Assembly (NCBI RefSeq): GCF_044377035.1
Contig: NZ_JBILJW010000019.1
Coordinates: 7,131 to 71,130 of the forward strand
Reading direction: 5' to 3'
From: Silanimonas sp044377035
GTDB taxonomy: Bacteria > Pseudomonadota > Gammaproteobacteria > Xanthomonadales > Xanthomonadaceae
DNA length: 64,000 bases
This document shows, piece after piece, positions 44,422 through 52,994 of this stretch. The notes below the pieces were generated by a model that saw nothing but the letters and a program-made list of their open reading frames with translations, did no database searches and was not told the DNA's origin. The position numbers were made by a program, and so were the translations under genes. How positions within the stretch are numbered: the first letter of the stretch is position 1; the number at the start of each line of letters is the position of its first letter.

Positions 44422-45221
44422 TCGAGCGTCCGTTCCGCCCAGCCGGCACCGAGGCCGACATCGGCGTGCTCGCCGAACCCGCCCGCAGCGGTGGCACCGC
44501 GGTGGTCCTGCTGAACGCCGGCGCCATGCGCCGCGCGGGGCCGTTCCGCCTGCATGTTCATGCCGCGCGTCGTTTCGCAGCGCTCGGCTTTCCGACGCTG
44601 CGCATCGACCAACCCGGGATCGCCGATCACATCGCCAGCGCGCGGCGCCCGCATGTCGAGGTGCTGATCGAGATCCTCGACACTTTGCAACGCGAGACCG
44701 GCTGCGAGCGCTTCGTCGTCGGCGGTGTCTGCAGCGCGGCCGATTTCGCCTGGGTGCTGGCGCAGAAGGAACCCCGTGTCGCCGGCCTGCTGCTGCTCGA
44801 CCCCATGGCGCGATCGGACGCACCGGGTTTCCGTCTCGGCCAGTTCCAGTTGCTGCTGCAGCGCGGCCCGAGCGGCTGGATCGACATCGTGAAGCGCCGA
44901 CTCGCGCGCCGCGCCGCGCCACCACGCGCCACCGACGACCAGCTGCGCGATTGGCCCGCGCCCGGCGCGGAAGCCGCCCAGCTCGAGGGCCTTGTCGGCC
45001 GCGGCGCCGAGCTGTTCGTGTTGTACACCGGCGGCGCCGCCAACTATTTCACCCATCCGAAGCAGTTCTTCGAGGGCTACGGCCCGGCCGCGCGCAGCCC
45101 CCGGGTCCACTTCGAGTACTGGCGCCAGTGCGACCACCTGTTCTTCCAGCCCGACGACCGCGAACGGCTCGTCGAGCGCATCGCTGGATGGCTTGGCGAC
45201 CGATTCGGAGCCCCCGCATGA
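44418..45221 (+). CDS. Alpha/beta hydrolase, exosortase-A-associated hydrolase 1 type
   Basis: A 267-residue alpha/beta hydrolase: AVVLLNAGAMRRAGPFRLHVHAAR, LRIDQPGIADH, and a nucleophile elbow GGVCSAAD with Ser106 (G-V-C-S-A). A candidate catalytic His is in QCDHLFFQ near the end. Tandem presence with the preceding, only distantly similar hydrolase mirrors the pair found in exosortase-A polysaccharide clusters. Being coupled to a synthase without a thioesterase, it is the best candidate for trans release or transfer of the acyl-peptide product. ATG overlaps the previous stop by 4 nt. Confidence 0.84.
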   Translation: MIERPFRPAGTEADIGVLAEPARSGGTAVVLLNAGAMRRAGPFRLHVHAARRFAALGFPTLRIDQPGIADHIASARRPHVEVLIEILDTLQRETGCERFVVGGVCSAADFAWVLAQKEPRVAGLLLLDPMARSDAPGFRLGQFQLLLQRGPSGWIDIVKRRLARRAAPPRATDDQLRDWPAPGAEAAQLEGLVGRGAELFVLYTGGAANYFTHPKQFFEGYGPAARSPRVHFEYWRQCDHLFFQPDDRERLVERIAGWLGDRFGAPA

Positions 45222-46090
45222 ACATCGAACGCGTGGGGGGCCTCAGCACCCGCGACTTCATCGAAAACTACGTCGCGCCGCGCAAGCCGGTGGTGCTCAC
45301 CGATGCCATCCACGACTGGCCCGCGCTGGGCCGCTGGACGCCGGCGTGGTTCCACGAGACCTGGGGCGAGCGCGTGGTGCGGTGTCGCGGCACGAAGAAC
45401 AACGCGCCGGTGAAGCTGGCCGACTACATCGATGGCCTCGCCACCTCGACGGAAGCCGCGCCGGTCCCCTACCTGCGCAACGTCAACATCCAGACCGACT
45501 GGCCGGAACTCGCCGCGGACATCACCCCGCGCTGCCGCTTCACCGCCGACGACTGGCTCAGCAGCCGCCTGATGCCGAAGGGCTGGCCGCGCGTGGCACG
45601 CCATCTCAACCAGCTGTTCATCAGCGGCGCCGGCACCACCATTCCGCTGCACTACGACGAATGGATGATGCACGCCTTCATCTCGAACGTTCACGGCGAG
45701 AAGGAGTTCACGCTGTTCCCGCCGGACCAGACGCCGTTCCTCTACCCCAAGGACGACTACTACCTCGTCTCGCGCATCCCCAACCCCTACCACGTCGATC
45801 GCGAGGCCTTCCCGCTATTCGAGAAAGCGGCGACAGCCAGCATCACCATCGGCACCGGCGAGTCGATCTTCCTGCCCTGCGGCTGGTGGCACACCACGCG
45901 TACGGTTTCGCCCTGCATCTCGGTAAGCTCGAACTTCGTCGGTGCCTCGAATTGGGATTCGTTCGTCGACGAGCTGTGCACGATGCGCGACCGGCTGGGT
46001 GCGAGCCGTTGGAAGACCCCGATGATCCGCGCCTACCTGAAGACCACCGGCGCCCTGCTGCGGCTTCAACCCGGCGCAGGACACCACTGA
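45218..46090 (+). CDS. Cupin-like/JmjC-type Fe(II)/2-oxoglutarate dioxygenase
   Basis: A 290-residue cupin_8-family protein. Metal ligands are visible as H145-x-D147 (IPLHYDEWMMH) and H225 (CGWWHTTRTV). A lysine in GEKEFTLFP is suited to bind 2-oxoglutarate. The 78-80-residue spacing between the HxD and the distal His is the same as in FIH-type hydroxylases. Location between the synthase-coupled hydrolases and a glycosyltransferase-like gene suggests it hydroxylates the assembly-line product or its amino acid. The start overlaps the previous stop (ATGA). Confidence 0.86.
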   Translation: MNIERVGGLSTRDFIENYVAPRKPVVLTDAIHDWPALGRWTPAWFHETWGERVVRCRGTKNNAPVKLADYIDGLATSTEAAPVPYLRNVNIQTDWPELAADITPRCRFTADDWLSSRLMPKGWPRVARHLNQLFISGAGTTIPLHYDEWMMHAFISNVHGEKEFTLFPPDQTPFLYPKDDYYLVSRIPNPYHVDREAFPLFEKAATASITIGTGESIFLPCGWWHTTRTVSPCISVSSNFVGASNWDSFVDELCTMRDRLGASRWKTPMIRAYLKTTGALLRLQPGAGHH

Positions 46091-46102
46091 GGATATGGAC
46101 GC

Positions 46103-47755
46103 ATGGCGTTGACGGCAGGACCCGCCGCCCCCTCTTCCCCGCTCCACGCGATGCAGCCCGGGCTCCCGCGGCTGCGCGTGAGCGTCGTGCTGGCCTGCAC
46201 CCGCTTGCCGGCGTGGCTCGACGAGACTCTCGCAGGGCTCCTGAAGGCTGACTTCCTCGACGTGCAGGTGCTGCGCGACGCCGATGCGCCCGCACGTCGC
46301 CACGGCAGCGTCGCCTGGCGCGCTTACCACGCGCTGGACCGCCGACTGCTCGGCGAGCTCCGACCCATCATGGCTCCGCGTGCGCTGGCGCCCCGACTGG
46401 CCGAGGCACCCGCCCCCGGCACGGCCGATGCCCTGTGCGCCGCAGTGGCTGGCTTCACGCCGGACGTCGTCCTGTCGATCGGCCATTCCCCAGCGCGCAT
46501 CGACCTGTGGCCGCTGGCGCGCCGCGCCGCATGGTCGATCCCCGCGGAGGCCTGCAAGCCCTCGTGGGGGCTGATGCACCTGCTGCCGGCGTTCCTTCGT
46601 GGCAACACCGAGGCGCCCTCCGGCTTTCCGGTGCACGACGACCGCACCGGGCACGGGCTGCTGCTGGACCCGGCAGTCGTCTCGATCGCGCAGCTCAGCT
46701 TCGCCCGCAACACCGCCTACCAGTTGCAGAAGGCGCCGGCGAAACTGCTGCGTGCGCTGCGACGACTGCAGCAGGGCCAGCCTTCCGCGGCCGCACCCGT
46801 CGAACTGGCGCGCGCGCCGGGAACCTTTGCCACGCTGGGCCTTTGCGCCCGGCTCCTCGGCCGCAGCCTGTGGCGTCACGTCCCAAGGCTCGGGCGCCGC
46901 GAACGCTGGACACTGGCCGCCCGTCGCTCGGGCACGGCCCTCGACCCGGCGGCCCCGCGCGCCGAGGACTTCACGCGATGGACGCCGCCGCGCGGCTGGT
47001 TCTGGGCGGACCCGTTCCCGGTGCACCACGACGGCGTCGACCACGTGTTCTTCGAGGCCTACGACTACGAACGCGCCATCGGTGAGATCCATGCCGTCAC
47101 CGTCGATGCCCATGGCCATCACAGCCCGCACCGCGTGGTGATGGCCGGCCCCCACCACCTGTCGTATCCGTTCCTCTTCCCGCATGCGGGGGAGCCGCAC
47201 CTGCTCGTTGAGTGCGCGCAATCGCGGCGCATGCAGGCATTCCGCGCCCAACGCTTCCCCGAAGCCTGGTACCCCGTCGCCACCCTGCTCGAGGGCTGGC
47301 GCGCCGTCGATGGAACCCTTTGGCAGCAGGACGGCCGATGGTGGCTGTTCGCCTGCGTGGCGGAAACGCCCTTCGACGACGGCGGACGCGAGTTCAACGA
47401 GCTCTTCCTGTTCCATGCCGACACACCGGTGGGCCCGTGGACGCCGCATCGCCAGAACCCCGTCGTCTCCGACGTGCGCAGTGCCCGCCCCGCCGGGCCG
47501 CTGTTCATGCATGAGGGGCGGCTGGTCCGCCCGAGCCAGGACTGCGCCGCCGAATACGGCCACCGCATCGTCTTCAACGAGGTGCGACGGCTCGATACCG
47601 AGGTGTACGAGGAAAGGCCGCTGGCCACCCTCAACCCCGATTGGGCGCCGGCATTGCGCGGCTGCCACACCTACGCGCAAGCCGGGCGGCTCGAGCTGCT
47701 CGACGCGAAGTACCTGGCGCCGACGCGGGACGCGCGCCGCGACGCAGCCCCGTGA
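46103..47755 (+). CDS. Glucosamine inositolphosphorylceramide transferase-like glycosyltransferase with formyltransferase-like N-terminus
   Basis: A 550-residue protein. The N-terminal part (about 20-240) resembles a formyltransferase/Rossmann fold (VSVVLACTRLPAWLDET, PDVVLSIGHSPARIDLWPL). The C-terminal part (about 275-530) is a five-bladed-propeller-like domain with FWADPFPVHHDG, HHLSYPFLF, DGTLWQQDGRWWLF, FHADTPVGPWTPH, DVRSARPAGPLF and RLVRPSQDCAAEYG. These blocks match the domain named for plant glucosamine inositolphosphorylceramide transferase (GINT1). In bacteria the activity is undefined; it may glycosylate a lipid or the assembly-line product. It follows the dioxygenase by 12 nt. 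Confidence 0.8.
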   Translation: MALTAGPAAPSSPLHAMQPGLPRLRVSVVLACTRLPAWLDETLAGLLKADFLDVQVLRDADAPARRHGSVAWRAYHALDRRLLGELRPIMAPRALAPRLAEAPAPGTADALCAAVAGFTPDVVLSIGHSPARIDLWPLARRAAWSIPAEACKPSWGLMHLLPAFLRGNTEAPSGFPVHDDRTGHGLLLDPAVVSIAQLSFARNTAYQLQKAPAKLLRALRRLQQGQPSAAAPVELARAPGTFATLGLCARLLGRSLWRHVPRLGRRERWTLAARRSGTALDPAAPRAEDFTRWTPPRGWFWADPFPVHHDGVDHVFFEAYDYERAIGEIHAVTVDAHGHHSPHRVVMAGPHHLSYPFLFPHAGEPHLLVECAQSRRMQAFRAQRFPEAWYPVATLLEGWRAVDGTLWQQDGRWWLFACVAETPFDDGGREFNELFLFHADTPVGPWTPHRQNPVVSDVRSARPAGPLFMHEGRLVRPSQDCAAEYGHRIVFNEVRRLDTEVYEERPLATLNPDWAPALRGCHTYAQAGRLELLDAKYLAPTRDARRDAAP

Positions 47756-48138
47756 AGCCCAGCCCCGGGCGGCGACGCCTCGATCGTCTCGCCATCGTCG
47801 TCTCGGTCGTCGGCTTCGCGGTGCTGCTGATACCGATGCGGCAGGACCCCGGCCTGCAGGTGATGTTCAACCTGGCGCACGTGCCGGGCTTCGCACTGCT
47901 GGCCCTGCTCTGGGCGGAAGACCTGCTGGCACGCGAATGGGCGCGTGGGCGGCGCCTCGCCGTTGTCGCCTCGTGCGGCCTGCTGATGGCCGCGGCCACG
48001 GAAGGCCTGCAGATGCTCGTCCCCGGTCGCTACGCCGACCTCGGCGACATGCTCCGCAACGTCCTCGGCATCGCGCTTGGGCTGGGCGTGCACCGTCTCT
48101 GGCCCGGCCTCCTGGCCTCCCGCATCGGCCGCGACTGA
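47752..48138 (+). CDS. VanZ family membrane protein
   Basis: A 128-residue protein with about four hydrophobic segments. Its conserved VanZ pattern is VMFNLAHVPGFALLALLW, TEGLQMLVPGRYADLGDMLRN and a final GIALG helix. It begins at a GTG (47752) overlapping the preceding stop as GTGA. VanZ-like proteins are common in exosortase-type polysaccharide loci. Molecular role unknown. It ends the operon; the hairpin that follows has its T-run only on the minus strand. Confidence 0.87.
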   Translation: MKPSPGRRRLDRLAIVVSVVGFAVLLIPMRQDPGLQVMFNLAHVPGFALLALLWAEDLLAREWARGRRLAVVASCGLLMAAATEGLQMLVPGRYADLGDMLRNVLGIALGLGVHRLWPGLLASRIGRD

Positions 48139-48148
48139 ACACCGGGTG

Positions 48149-48182
48149 GAAAAAGAAAACGGCGGCGTGTTTCCACGCCGCC
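48149..48182 (-). terminator. Terminator of the large beta-propeller gene
   Basis: A perfect 9-bp stem (48161-48169 with 48174-48182) with a 4-nt loop. On the minus strand it is followed by TTTTCTTTTT (complement of 48150-48159). It lies 29 nt past the beta-propeller stop. On the plus strand no T-run follows. Confidence 0.88.
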
Positions 48183-48211
48183 GCCACCCCCCATCCTTGG
48201 ATGTCGCTGGA

Positions 48212-50563
48212 TTACTGCGCGGCCGGAATCAGGCTCGGCGGCAGGTACATCATGTAGGCGTCGATGTCGGTGCTCGAGGTCGTACCGAAGTTCGAGGCCC
48301 AGATCACGCGGGTGAAGTCGCGGCTCACCGTCGCCTGCGGCTCGGTCCAGTAACCGCTCAGTCGGCTCTGGTGATGACCGATGTTGAGGATGCGGCCACC
48401 CGAGCGCAGCTCCACCGCGAACAGCTTGTTGTGCAGCCACTGGTTGGCACCCGACGAACCGTAGGTCGACACCAGCACCCAGCCCGGCTTGGCGAAGGCC
48501 TGGCCCGAGACGTGATAGGCCGTCGCCGTGCCCGAGAGGTAGGTCGGGAACAGGTTGGTGCGGGTGTTGGTGTCGATGTTGAACATGAAGAAGTCACCGG
48601 CGTTCGCCTGGTAGTCGACGGCGACATACACGTCCTGGCCGGCGGCGTTCAGTGCGAGGTCCGAGTGCTCCGAGGTGGTGTGCAGCTGGCGCGACGTCGT
48701 AAATCCGCGATCCCAGGCCACCGTGCCACCGCTGCCCGCGAGGTGCGAAACCACGCACCAGCGGCCCGAGGCCGACATGCCCGTGTGGTCGGGGCGAGCG
48801 CTCAGCGAACGCGAACCCACCACCGTCTGCGTCTGCAGGTCGTACACGATGACGCCACGGATCGCGAAGCTGCTGGTCTCGGCCATCAGGCACCAGTAGC
48901 GGCCGTCCGCCGAGGGCGAACCCTCGGACTTCGTCCACACGCGGGCGGCATCAGCCCAGGGCAGCTTGCCGGCGAAGCTCGCGGCGCTCGTCGAGGTGTT
49001 GGTGTCAACGTTGAGTTGGCGCAGCGTCATGCCGCCGTTGGTGTCGAAGTAGTACAGCGTCTTCGGATTGGTCGGGTGCCACTGGATCTCGGCGTCGCCG
49101 GCCGGGCCGCTCAACGTGCGGATGAAGGCCATCGTGTTGGCGTTGTAGAGATGCCAGAAACCATTCGTCGCTTGCACCAGCAGGTAACTGTTGTCGGCGT
49201 TGAAGGCCTGGCGACGCGAGTAGTCTTGACGCGCCATGCCCGACGGCGCCTCGTTGGCGTGGTCGGTCACGCGGATGCCGCAGGTGCCGTGCACCGGATC
49301 GCGGTACGAGGTGCCCTTCACCGGCTTGCCGACCGCCGGCACCGTCGAGACAACCTGGCCCTGCGGCAGCGCGAATCCGGCGGTGTAGAAGTTCGCACAG
49401 GCCTGGGGCGCACCAACCGATGCCACCGGCGGCTCGGTCTGCGCAGGCGCGGCGTTCACCGTAAGCGTGTAGCCGGCGGTGCTGCTGCGGCCCTGGGCAT
49501 CGGCGATGCGTGCCGAGAGCGTGCGGGCGCCCGCGGAAGCCGCGCCCGGCACCGTCGCGCGGAAGCTGTACGTGCCATCGCCGGCCACGGCGTCGCCGTT
49601 CTGCCCGGCGTCGTTGAAGGCCTGTGCCGCGCCGAGGCCGAGGCTCGAGAGGTCGCTGGTCACCGTCAGGCCGGTGCTGGCCGGACCGGTGCCCGCCGTG
49701 ACACGCACCGCCAGCACGCTGGCTTCGCCAGCGAGCAGGCTGCTCGGGCTGGCCGAGGCGGCACCGAACGGCGCGGCGCTCGGCTCGGCGGCGGCGACCG
49801 TCAGACTGACGGAGGCGGAGGCCGAACGGCCCTGGCCATCGTTCACCGCGAAGCGCACCGACTTGCTGCCGGTGGCGATGCTGCTCCCGACGGTCTGGCG
49901 GAAGCTGTAAACGCCGTCGCCGGCAACGGCGTCACCGTTGATGCCGTTGTCGCGCAGGCGCTGGCTCTTGCTGCCGCCCAGCGCCGAGAGGTTGGCAGTG
50001 ACGCCGATGCTCGTGCTGGTCGGATTGGTGGCCGCGGTGACGCGCGCGGTGACCAGCGTGGTGCCGCCCGGCGCGACCGACGTCGGCGAGGCGGAACCCA
50101 CGGCCGACAGCGACACGGTCGCGGCCGGCTGGGTGGTCGTGCCGCCGCCAGTGCTGGCGGCGCCCAGCGTGGCATTGAAGGTGGCCGTGGTGCTGCGTCC
50201 CTGCGCATCGCGAACGGTGGCGACAATCGTCTTGGTGCCCAGCGTCGCGGCGCCGGCGATGTTCTCGCGGTAGGTGAACACGCCGTCGCCGGCGACGGCA
50301 TCGCCGTACTGGCCGGCGTCGTTCAGGTCCTGCGCCGTGCTGCGCAGGAAGCCGCTCAAGTCGGCCTTCACCGTGATCCCGGTGCTGGTCGGGTTGGCGG
50401 CCGGGGTCGTGTTGACGGTGATCATCACCCAGTCGCCCGGGTTGAGGTTGGTGGCGGGGGACGCGGCACCGGTGGCCGTGAGGCTTTGCGCCTGGGCGAG
50501 GACCGGCAGCGCCAACAGGGCGGCAGCCAAGGGCAGGCGGCGAAGAGTCGAGGCAGGATTCAT
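48212..50563 (-). CDS. Large secreted protein: three Ig-like repeats plus beta-propeller, paralogue of the 11.65-12.97 kb protein
   Basis: A 783-residue exported protein. A signal peptide (1-26, ending AQAQ) is followed by three Ig-like repeats of about 100 residues (about 27-130, 145-255, 255-362). Each repeat has a NDAGQ.GDAVAGDG..S/TFR core that looks like a calcium-binding or turn motif. The C-terminal 400 residues form a propeller-like domain very close to the protein at 11650-12972. GGAGACG precedes the ATG at 50563. It probably sits on the cell surface or in the matrix, with the repeats as a stalk or carbohydrate-binding part. Not an enzyme I can identify. Confidence 0.85.
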   Translation of the reverse strand: MNPASTLRRLPLAAALLALPVLAQAQSLTATGAASPATNLNPGDWVMITVNTTPAANPTSTGITVKADLSGFLRSTAQDLNDAGQYGDAVAGDGVFTYRENIAGAATLGTKTIVATVRDAQGRSTTATFNATLGAASTGGGTTTQPAATVSLSAVGSASPTSVAPGGTTLVTARVTAATNPTSTSIGVTANLSALGGSKSQRLRDNGINGDAVAGDGVYSFRQTVGSSIATGSKSVRFAVNDGQGRSASASVSLTVAAAEPSAAPFGAASASPSSLLAGEASVLAVRVTAGTGPASTGLTVTSDLSSLGLGAAQAFNDAGQNGDAVAGDGTYSFRATVPGAASAGARTLSARIADAQGRSSTAGYTLTVNAAPAQTEPPVASVGAPQACANFYTAGFALPQGQVVSTVPAVGKPVKGTSYRDPVHGTCGIRVTDHANEAPSGMARQDYSRRQAFNADNSYLLVQATNGFWHLYNANTMAFIRTLSGPAGDAEIQWHPTNPKTLYYFDTNGGMTLRQLNVDTNTSTSAASFAGKLPWADAARVWTKSEGSPSADGRYWCLMAETSSFAIRGVIVYDLQTQTVVGSRSLSARPDHTGMSASGRWCVVSHLAGSGGTVAWDRGFTTSRQLHTTSEHSDLALNAAGQDVYVAVDYQANAGDFFMFNIDTNTRTNLFPTYLSGTATAYHVSGQAFAKPGWVLVSTYGSSGANQWLHNKLFAVELRSGGRILNIGHHQSRLSGYWTEPQATVSRDFTRVIWASNFGTTSSTDIDAYMMYLPPSLIPAAQ

Positions 50564-51269
50564 GAGGGCGTCTCCAAAATTCAGGCGTGCGAATCCCCGA
50601 GCCGGCCGTTGCGACGCAGCCAGGGGCGCTTGCATTGGGTTCGGCGGGCTCCGCCGCCAAACAGGGGGTTCTGGCTACGAAGCGACGATCGTTGCTAGGG
50701 CAACGCGCTCCGTATTGATCGTCGGGAACCGGAAGTGGTCCTCGCCGCAGCGAGCCGACCCGGCCGTCCTGGCCCTTCCGTGCACCTCGATCCGGTGCCG
50801 GCACCATCGCTCTGGATGGCGTCCCTCCGATCCGTCCCCGCACTCGCAAGTGCGTGGCGACCTCAGGTGAGGCGCACTCTCCGGATGCAAACAGATGCAA
50901 ACCGGGCAATCGGCCACACTTTCGCTGACACCGGTTCAAAATCGCCCCGGCACCACTCAAACCGCCGGGCCACGTCACAAATTGTCAAAGCCCGTAATTA
51001 CCGGGCGTTCACGTCCGGGGGAAGGAATGCGTTAAGCGACGAGCAAAAAGCGCTGGCAAATGGCCGGCGTGCGCGGAATGACCGGCGGCGGGCGCCGGCG
51101 CGGCCTCCGCCTGCCACCAACTTCCCAGCATGCCCATGGCCACCCGAAGGCCGGGGCCCTCACTGAACGGAATGCGCCAAGCGCTTGATCCGGAAGCGAG
51201 TTGTGCCCCATACTCGCGGGCTTCCGATGATGTAACCGCTGTTTCCCTTTACTCGCCCACAGGTGTCGC
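50564..51269. other. 706-bp intergenic region upstream of the large beta-propeller and rpmJ
   Basis: No convincing gene is seen in either strand: reading frames are short, Arg-rich or without ribosome binding sites. Its centre is more AT-rich than the surroundings. It contains two GATGCAAAC direct repeats 10 bp apart (50884-50902), a TGTGA half-site and a TTGACA on the minus strand (50979-50975 and 50989-50984), and a GTAATTAC palindrome at 50994-51001. It must carry promoters for the divergent flanking genes; I cannot place them with confidence. Confidence 0.6.
50884..50902. repeat. Tandem 9-bp direct repeat (GATGCAAAC x2, 10-bp period)
   Basis: GATGCAAAC occurs at 50884-50892 and again at 50894-50902, one helical turn apart. 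It lies 321 nt upstream of the large beta-propeller start. Same-face direct repeats can be operator half-sites, but no known binding protein is implied. Confidence 0.5.
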
Positions 51270-51395
51270 ATGAAAGTTCTCTCGTCCCTGAAGTCCGCGA
51301 AGTCCCGTCACCGCGACTGCAAGGTCGTGCGCCGCCGTGGCAAGGTCTTCGTGATCTGCAAGTCGAACCCCCGCTTCAAGGCCCGCCAGCGCTGA
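51270..51395 (+). CDS. rpmJ: Type B (zinc-independent) 50S ribosomal protein L36
   Basis: A 41-residue ribosomal protein beginning MKVLSSLKSAKSRHRDCKV and ending CKSNPRFKARQR. It lacks the full set of zinc-binding cysteines of the classic L36 and matches the YkgO-type (C-minus) form. It binds 23S rRNA in the large subunit. Such paralogues are often induced under zinc limitation by Zur; I see no convincing Zur box upstream. A clear terminator follows. Confidence 0.95.
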   Translation: MKVLSSLKSAKSRHRDCKVVRRRGKVFVICKSNPRFKARQR

Positions 51396-51421
51396 TTCGC
51401 GCCCGGCCCTGATGCCCTGCG

Positions 51422-51451
51422 ACGCCGGCCCTGTGCCGGCGTTGTTGTTTT
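51422..51451 (+). terminator. Rho-independent terminator after rpmJ
   Basis: An 8-bp perfect stem (51422-51429 with 51435-51442) with a CCTGT loop, followed by TTGTTGTTTT to 51451. It lies 26 nt past the rpmJ stop. Confidence 0.85.
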
Positions 51452-51510
51452 CGGGCATCGCGATGCCACAATCCGGCGTCGCCCCCATCCGATCGTCCCG
51501 GAGACCCGCC

Positions 51511-51840
51511 ATGCTGCGTTCCACCCTCGTCGCCGCCGGCCTTGCGCTGGCCTTCGCCGCCCCCGCCCAGGCCGACCGCCTGCTCATCGAGCGCGCCCAG
51601 GCCAGCGAAGCCGCCAACCTGCCCGCTCGCGGCCAGAGCATGGCCGAAGTGGAAGCCAAGTTCGGCGCCCCGCAGCAGAAGCTCGAACCGCGTGGTGGCC
51701 AGAGCGCCGCCTGGCCGGTGATCCATCGTTGGGTGTATTCGGACTTCACCGTCTACTTCGAGCGCGAGCGCGTCGTCGACACCGTGCTCAACAAGGCGGC
51801 GCCGCAGGAGCAGGGGCCGGCCCCCGCGAACCGCGGCTGA
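51511..51840 (+). CDS. Small secreted protein of unknown function
   Basis: A 109-residue exported protein: signal peptide about 1-21 (ending APAQA), then a compact domain RGQSMAEVEAKFGAPQQKLEP ... HRWVYSDFTVYFERERVVDTVL. The GxS-x-V-x-x-x-F/L-G-x-P start and the edge strands resemble the SmpA/OmlA (BamE-like) fold. GGAG lies 11 nt before the ATG at 51511. Function unknown; no operon partner, as a terminator follows directly. Confidence 0.82.
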   Translation: MLRSTLVAAGLALAFAAPAQADRLLIERAQASEAANLPARGQSMAEVEAKFGAPQQKLEPRGGQSAAWPVIHRWVYSDFTVYFERERVVDTVLNKAAPQEQGPAPANRG

Positions 51841-51859
51841 GCCCGTAGGCCGTCGACCC

Positions 51860-51888
51860 AAGGCGCGGCCCCGGGCCGCGCCTTTTTT
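51860..51888 (+). terminator. Rho-independent terminator
   Basis: An 11-bp perfect stem (51860-51870 with 51874-51884), 3-nt loop and a run of T through 51888. It closes the small secreted-protein gene. Confidence 0.92.
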
Positions 51889-51936
51889 CATGCCTGCGCG
51901 CGACAATGCGCGCCTCGTTTCGATCCCGAGAGACCG

Positions 51937-52962
51937 ATGAGCCTTCGCTTCCCCGCCGAATGGGAACCCCAGGACGCCGTCCTGATCGCCTGGCCGCACG
52001 CCGGCACCGACTGGGCCGAGCGGCTCGCCGAAGTCGAAACCACCTATGTCGCGCTCGGTGCGGCCATCACGCGCTTCCAGCGTCTGGTCATCGTGGTGGC
52101 CGATGCCGCGCTCGAAGCCCATGCGCGTGCCCTGCTGACGGCGGGTGGTGCCGATCTCGCGCGCGTGCGCTTCGTCCACGCCGCCTACGACGACACCTGG
52201 CTGCGCGACTCCGGCCCAATCACCCTCCGCGACGGTGACGGTTTCCGCCTGCTCGATTTCCGCTTCACCGGCTGGGGCGGCAAGTACGGCGCCGCGCAGG
52301 ACGATGCGCTGATCGCGCAGCTCGTCGCGGCGGGCCTGTTCAAGGACGCGAAGCACCAGCGCATCGATTTCGCACTCGAGGGCGGCGGCATCGAGACCGA
52401 CGGCGAAGGCACCCTGCTCACCACCTGGCACTGCCTGCACGAGCGCCACCCCGGGCTAACGCGCCAGGAAATCAGCTGGCAGCTCGAGAACGCGCTCCAG
52501 CAGCAGCGCGTGCTGTGGCTGGACCATGGCGCGCTCGAAGGCGACGACACCGACGCGCATATCGACACCCTCGCCCGCTTCGCCGCGCGCGACAGCATCA
52601 CCTACCAGAGCTGCGACGACCCGGCCGATTCGCACTACGCCGGACTGCAGGCCATGGGCGCCGAGCTGTCCGCGCTGCGCACGGCCGACAACAAGCCGTA
52701 TCGCCTGTACCCGCTGCCCTGGGCGCGCCCGATCATCGACGAGGGCCGCCGCCTCGCGGCGAGTTACGCGAACTTCCTGATCATCAACGGCGCGGTGCTG
52801 ATGCCGGCCTACGGCGACAAAATGGACGCCGCCGCCGCCGTGATGCTCGGCAACGCTTTCCCGAACCACGCCATCGTGCCCGTGCCCTGCCGCCCGCTGA
52901 TCTGGCAGAACGGCAGCCTGCACTGCATCACCATGCAGCTGCCCGCCGGCCTGCTGGCCTGA
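51937..52962 (+). CDS. aguA: Agmatine deiminase
   Basis: A 341-residue enzyme converting agmatine to N-carbamoylputrescine and ammonia in the arginine-decarboxylase route to putrescine. The fold signature is clear: FPAEWEPQDAVLIAWPH, YDDTWLRDSGPI, the EGGGIETDGEGTLLTT block, GDDTDAHIDTLARF, and the nucleophile Cys330 in GSLHCITMQ. Length is normal. It is followed by the next pathway enzyme 32 nt downstream. Confidence 0.96.
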   Translation: MSLRFPAEWEPQDAVLIAWPHAGTDWAERLAEVETTYVALGAAITRFQRLVIVVADAALEAHARALLTAGGADLARVRFVHAAYDDTWLRDSGPITLRDGDGFRLLDFRFTGWGGKYGAAQDDALIAQLVAAGLFKDAKHQRIDFALEGGGIETDGEGTLLTTWHCLHERHPGLTRQEISWQLENALQQQRVLWLDHGALEGDDTDAHIDTLARFAARDSITYQSCDDPADSHYAGLQAMGAELSALRTADNKPYRLYPLPWARPIIDEGRRLAASYANFLIINGAVLMPAYGDKMDAAAAVMLGNAFPNHAIVPVPCRPLIWQNGSLHCITMQLPAGLLA

Positions 52963-52994
52963 GCGCCGCGCGCGAACCCACCCCGAGTGACCCC

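Noticed and set aside
48212..50563. PEP-CTERM sorting signal on the secreted propeller proteins
   Set aside because: Neither propeller ends in a V-P-E-P motif, hydrophobic helix and basic tail; both end in soluble sequence.
50968..50990. A possible fourth CRP/Clp site for the large beta-propeller gene
   Set aside because: One TGTGA half is present on the minus strand, but the partner half reads CCGGC and no TATNNT box lies 19 nt on. The gene is also more than 400 nt away.
51200..51269. A Zur box before the type B L36 gene
   Set aside because: Only a short GTAAC fragment is seen; the long palindrome expected for Zur is absent.
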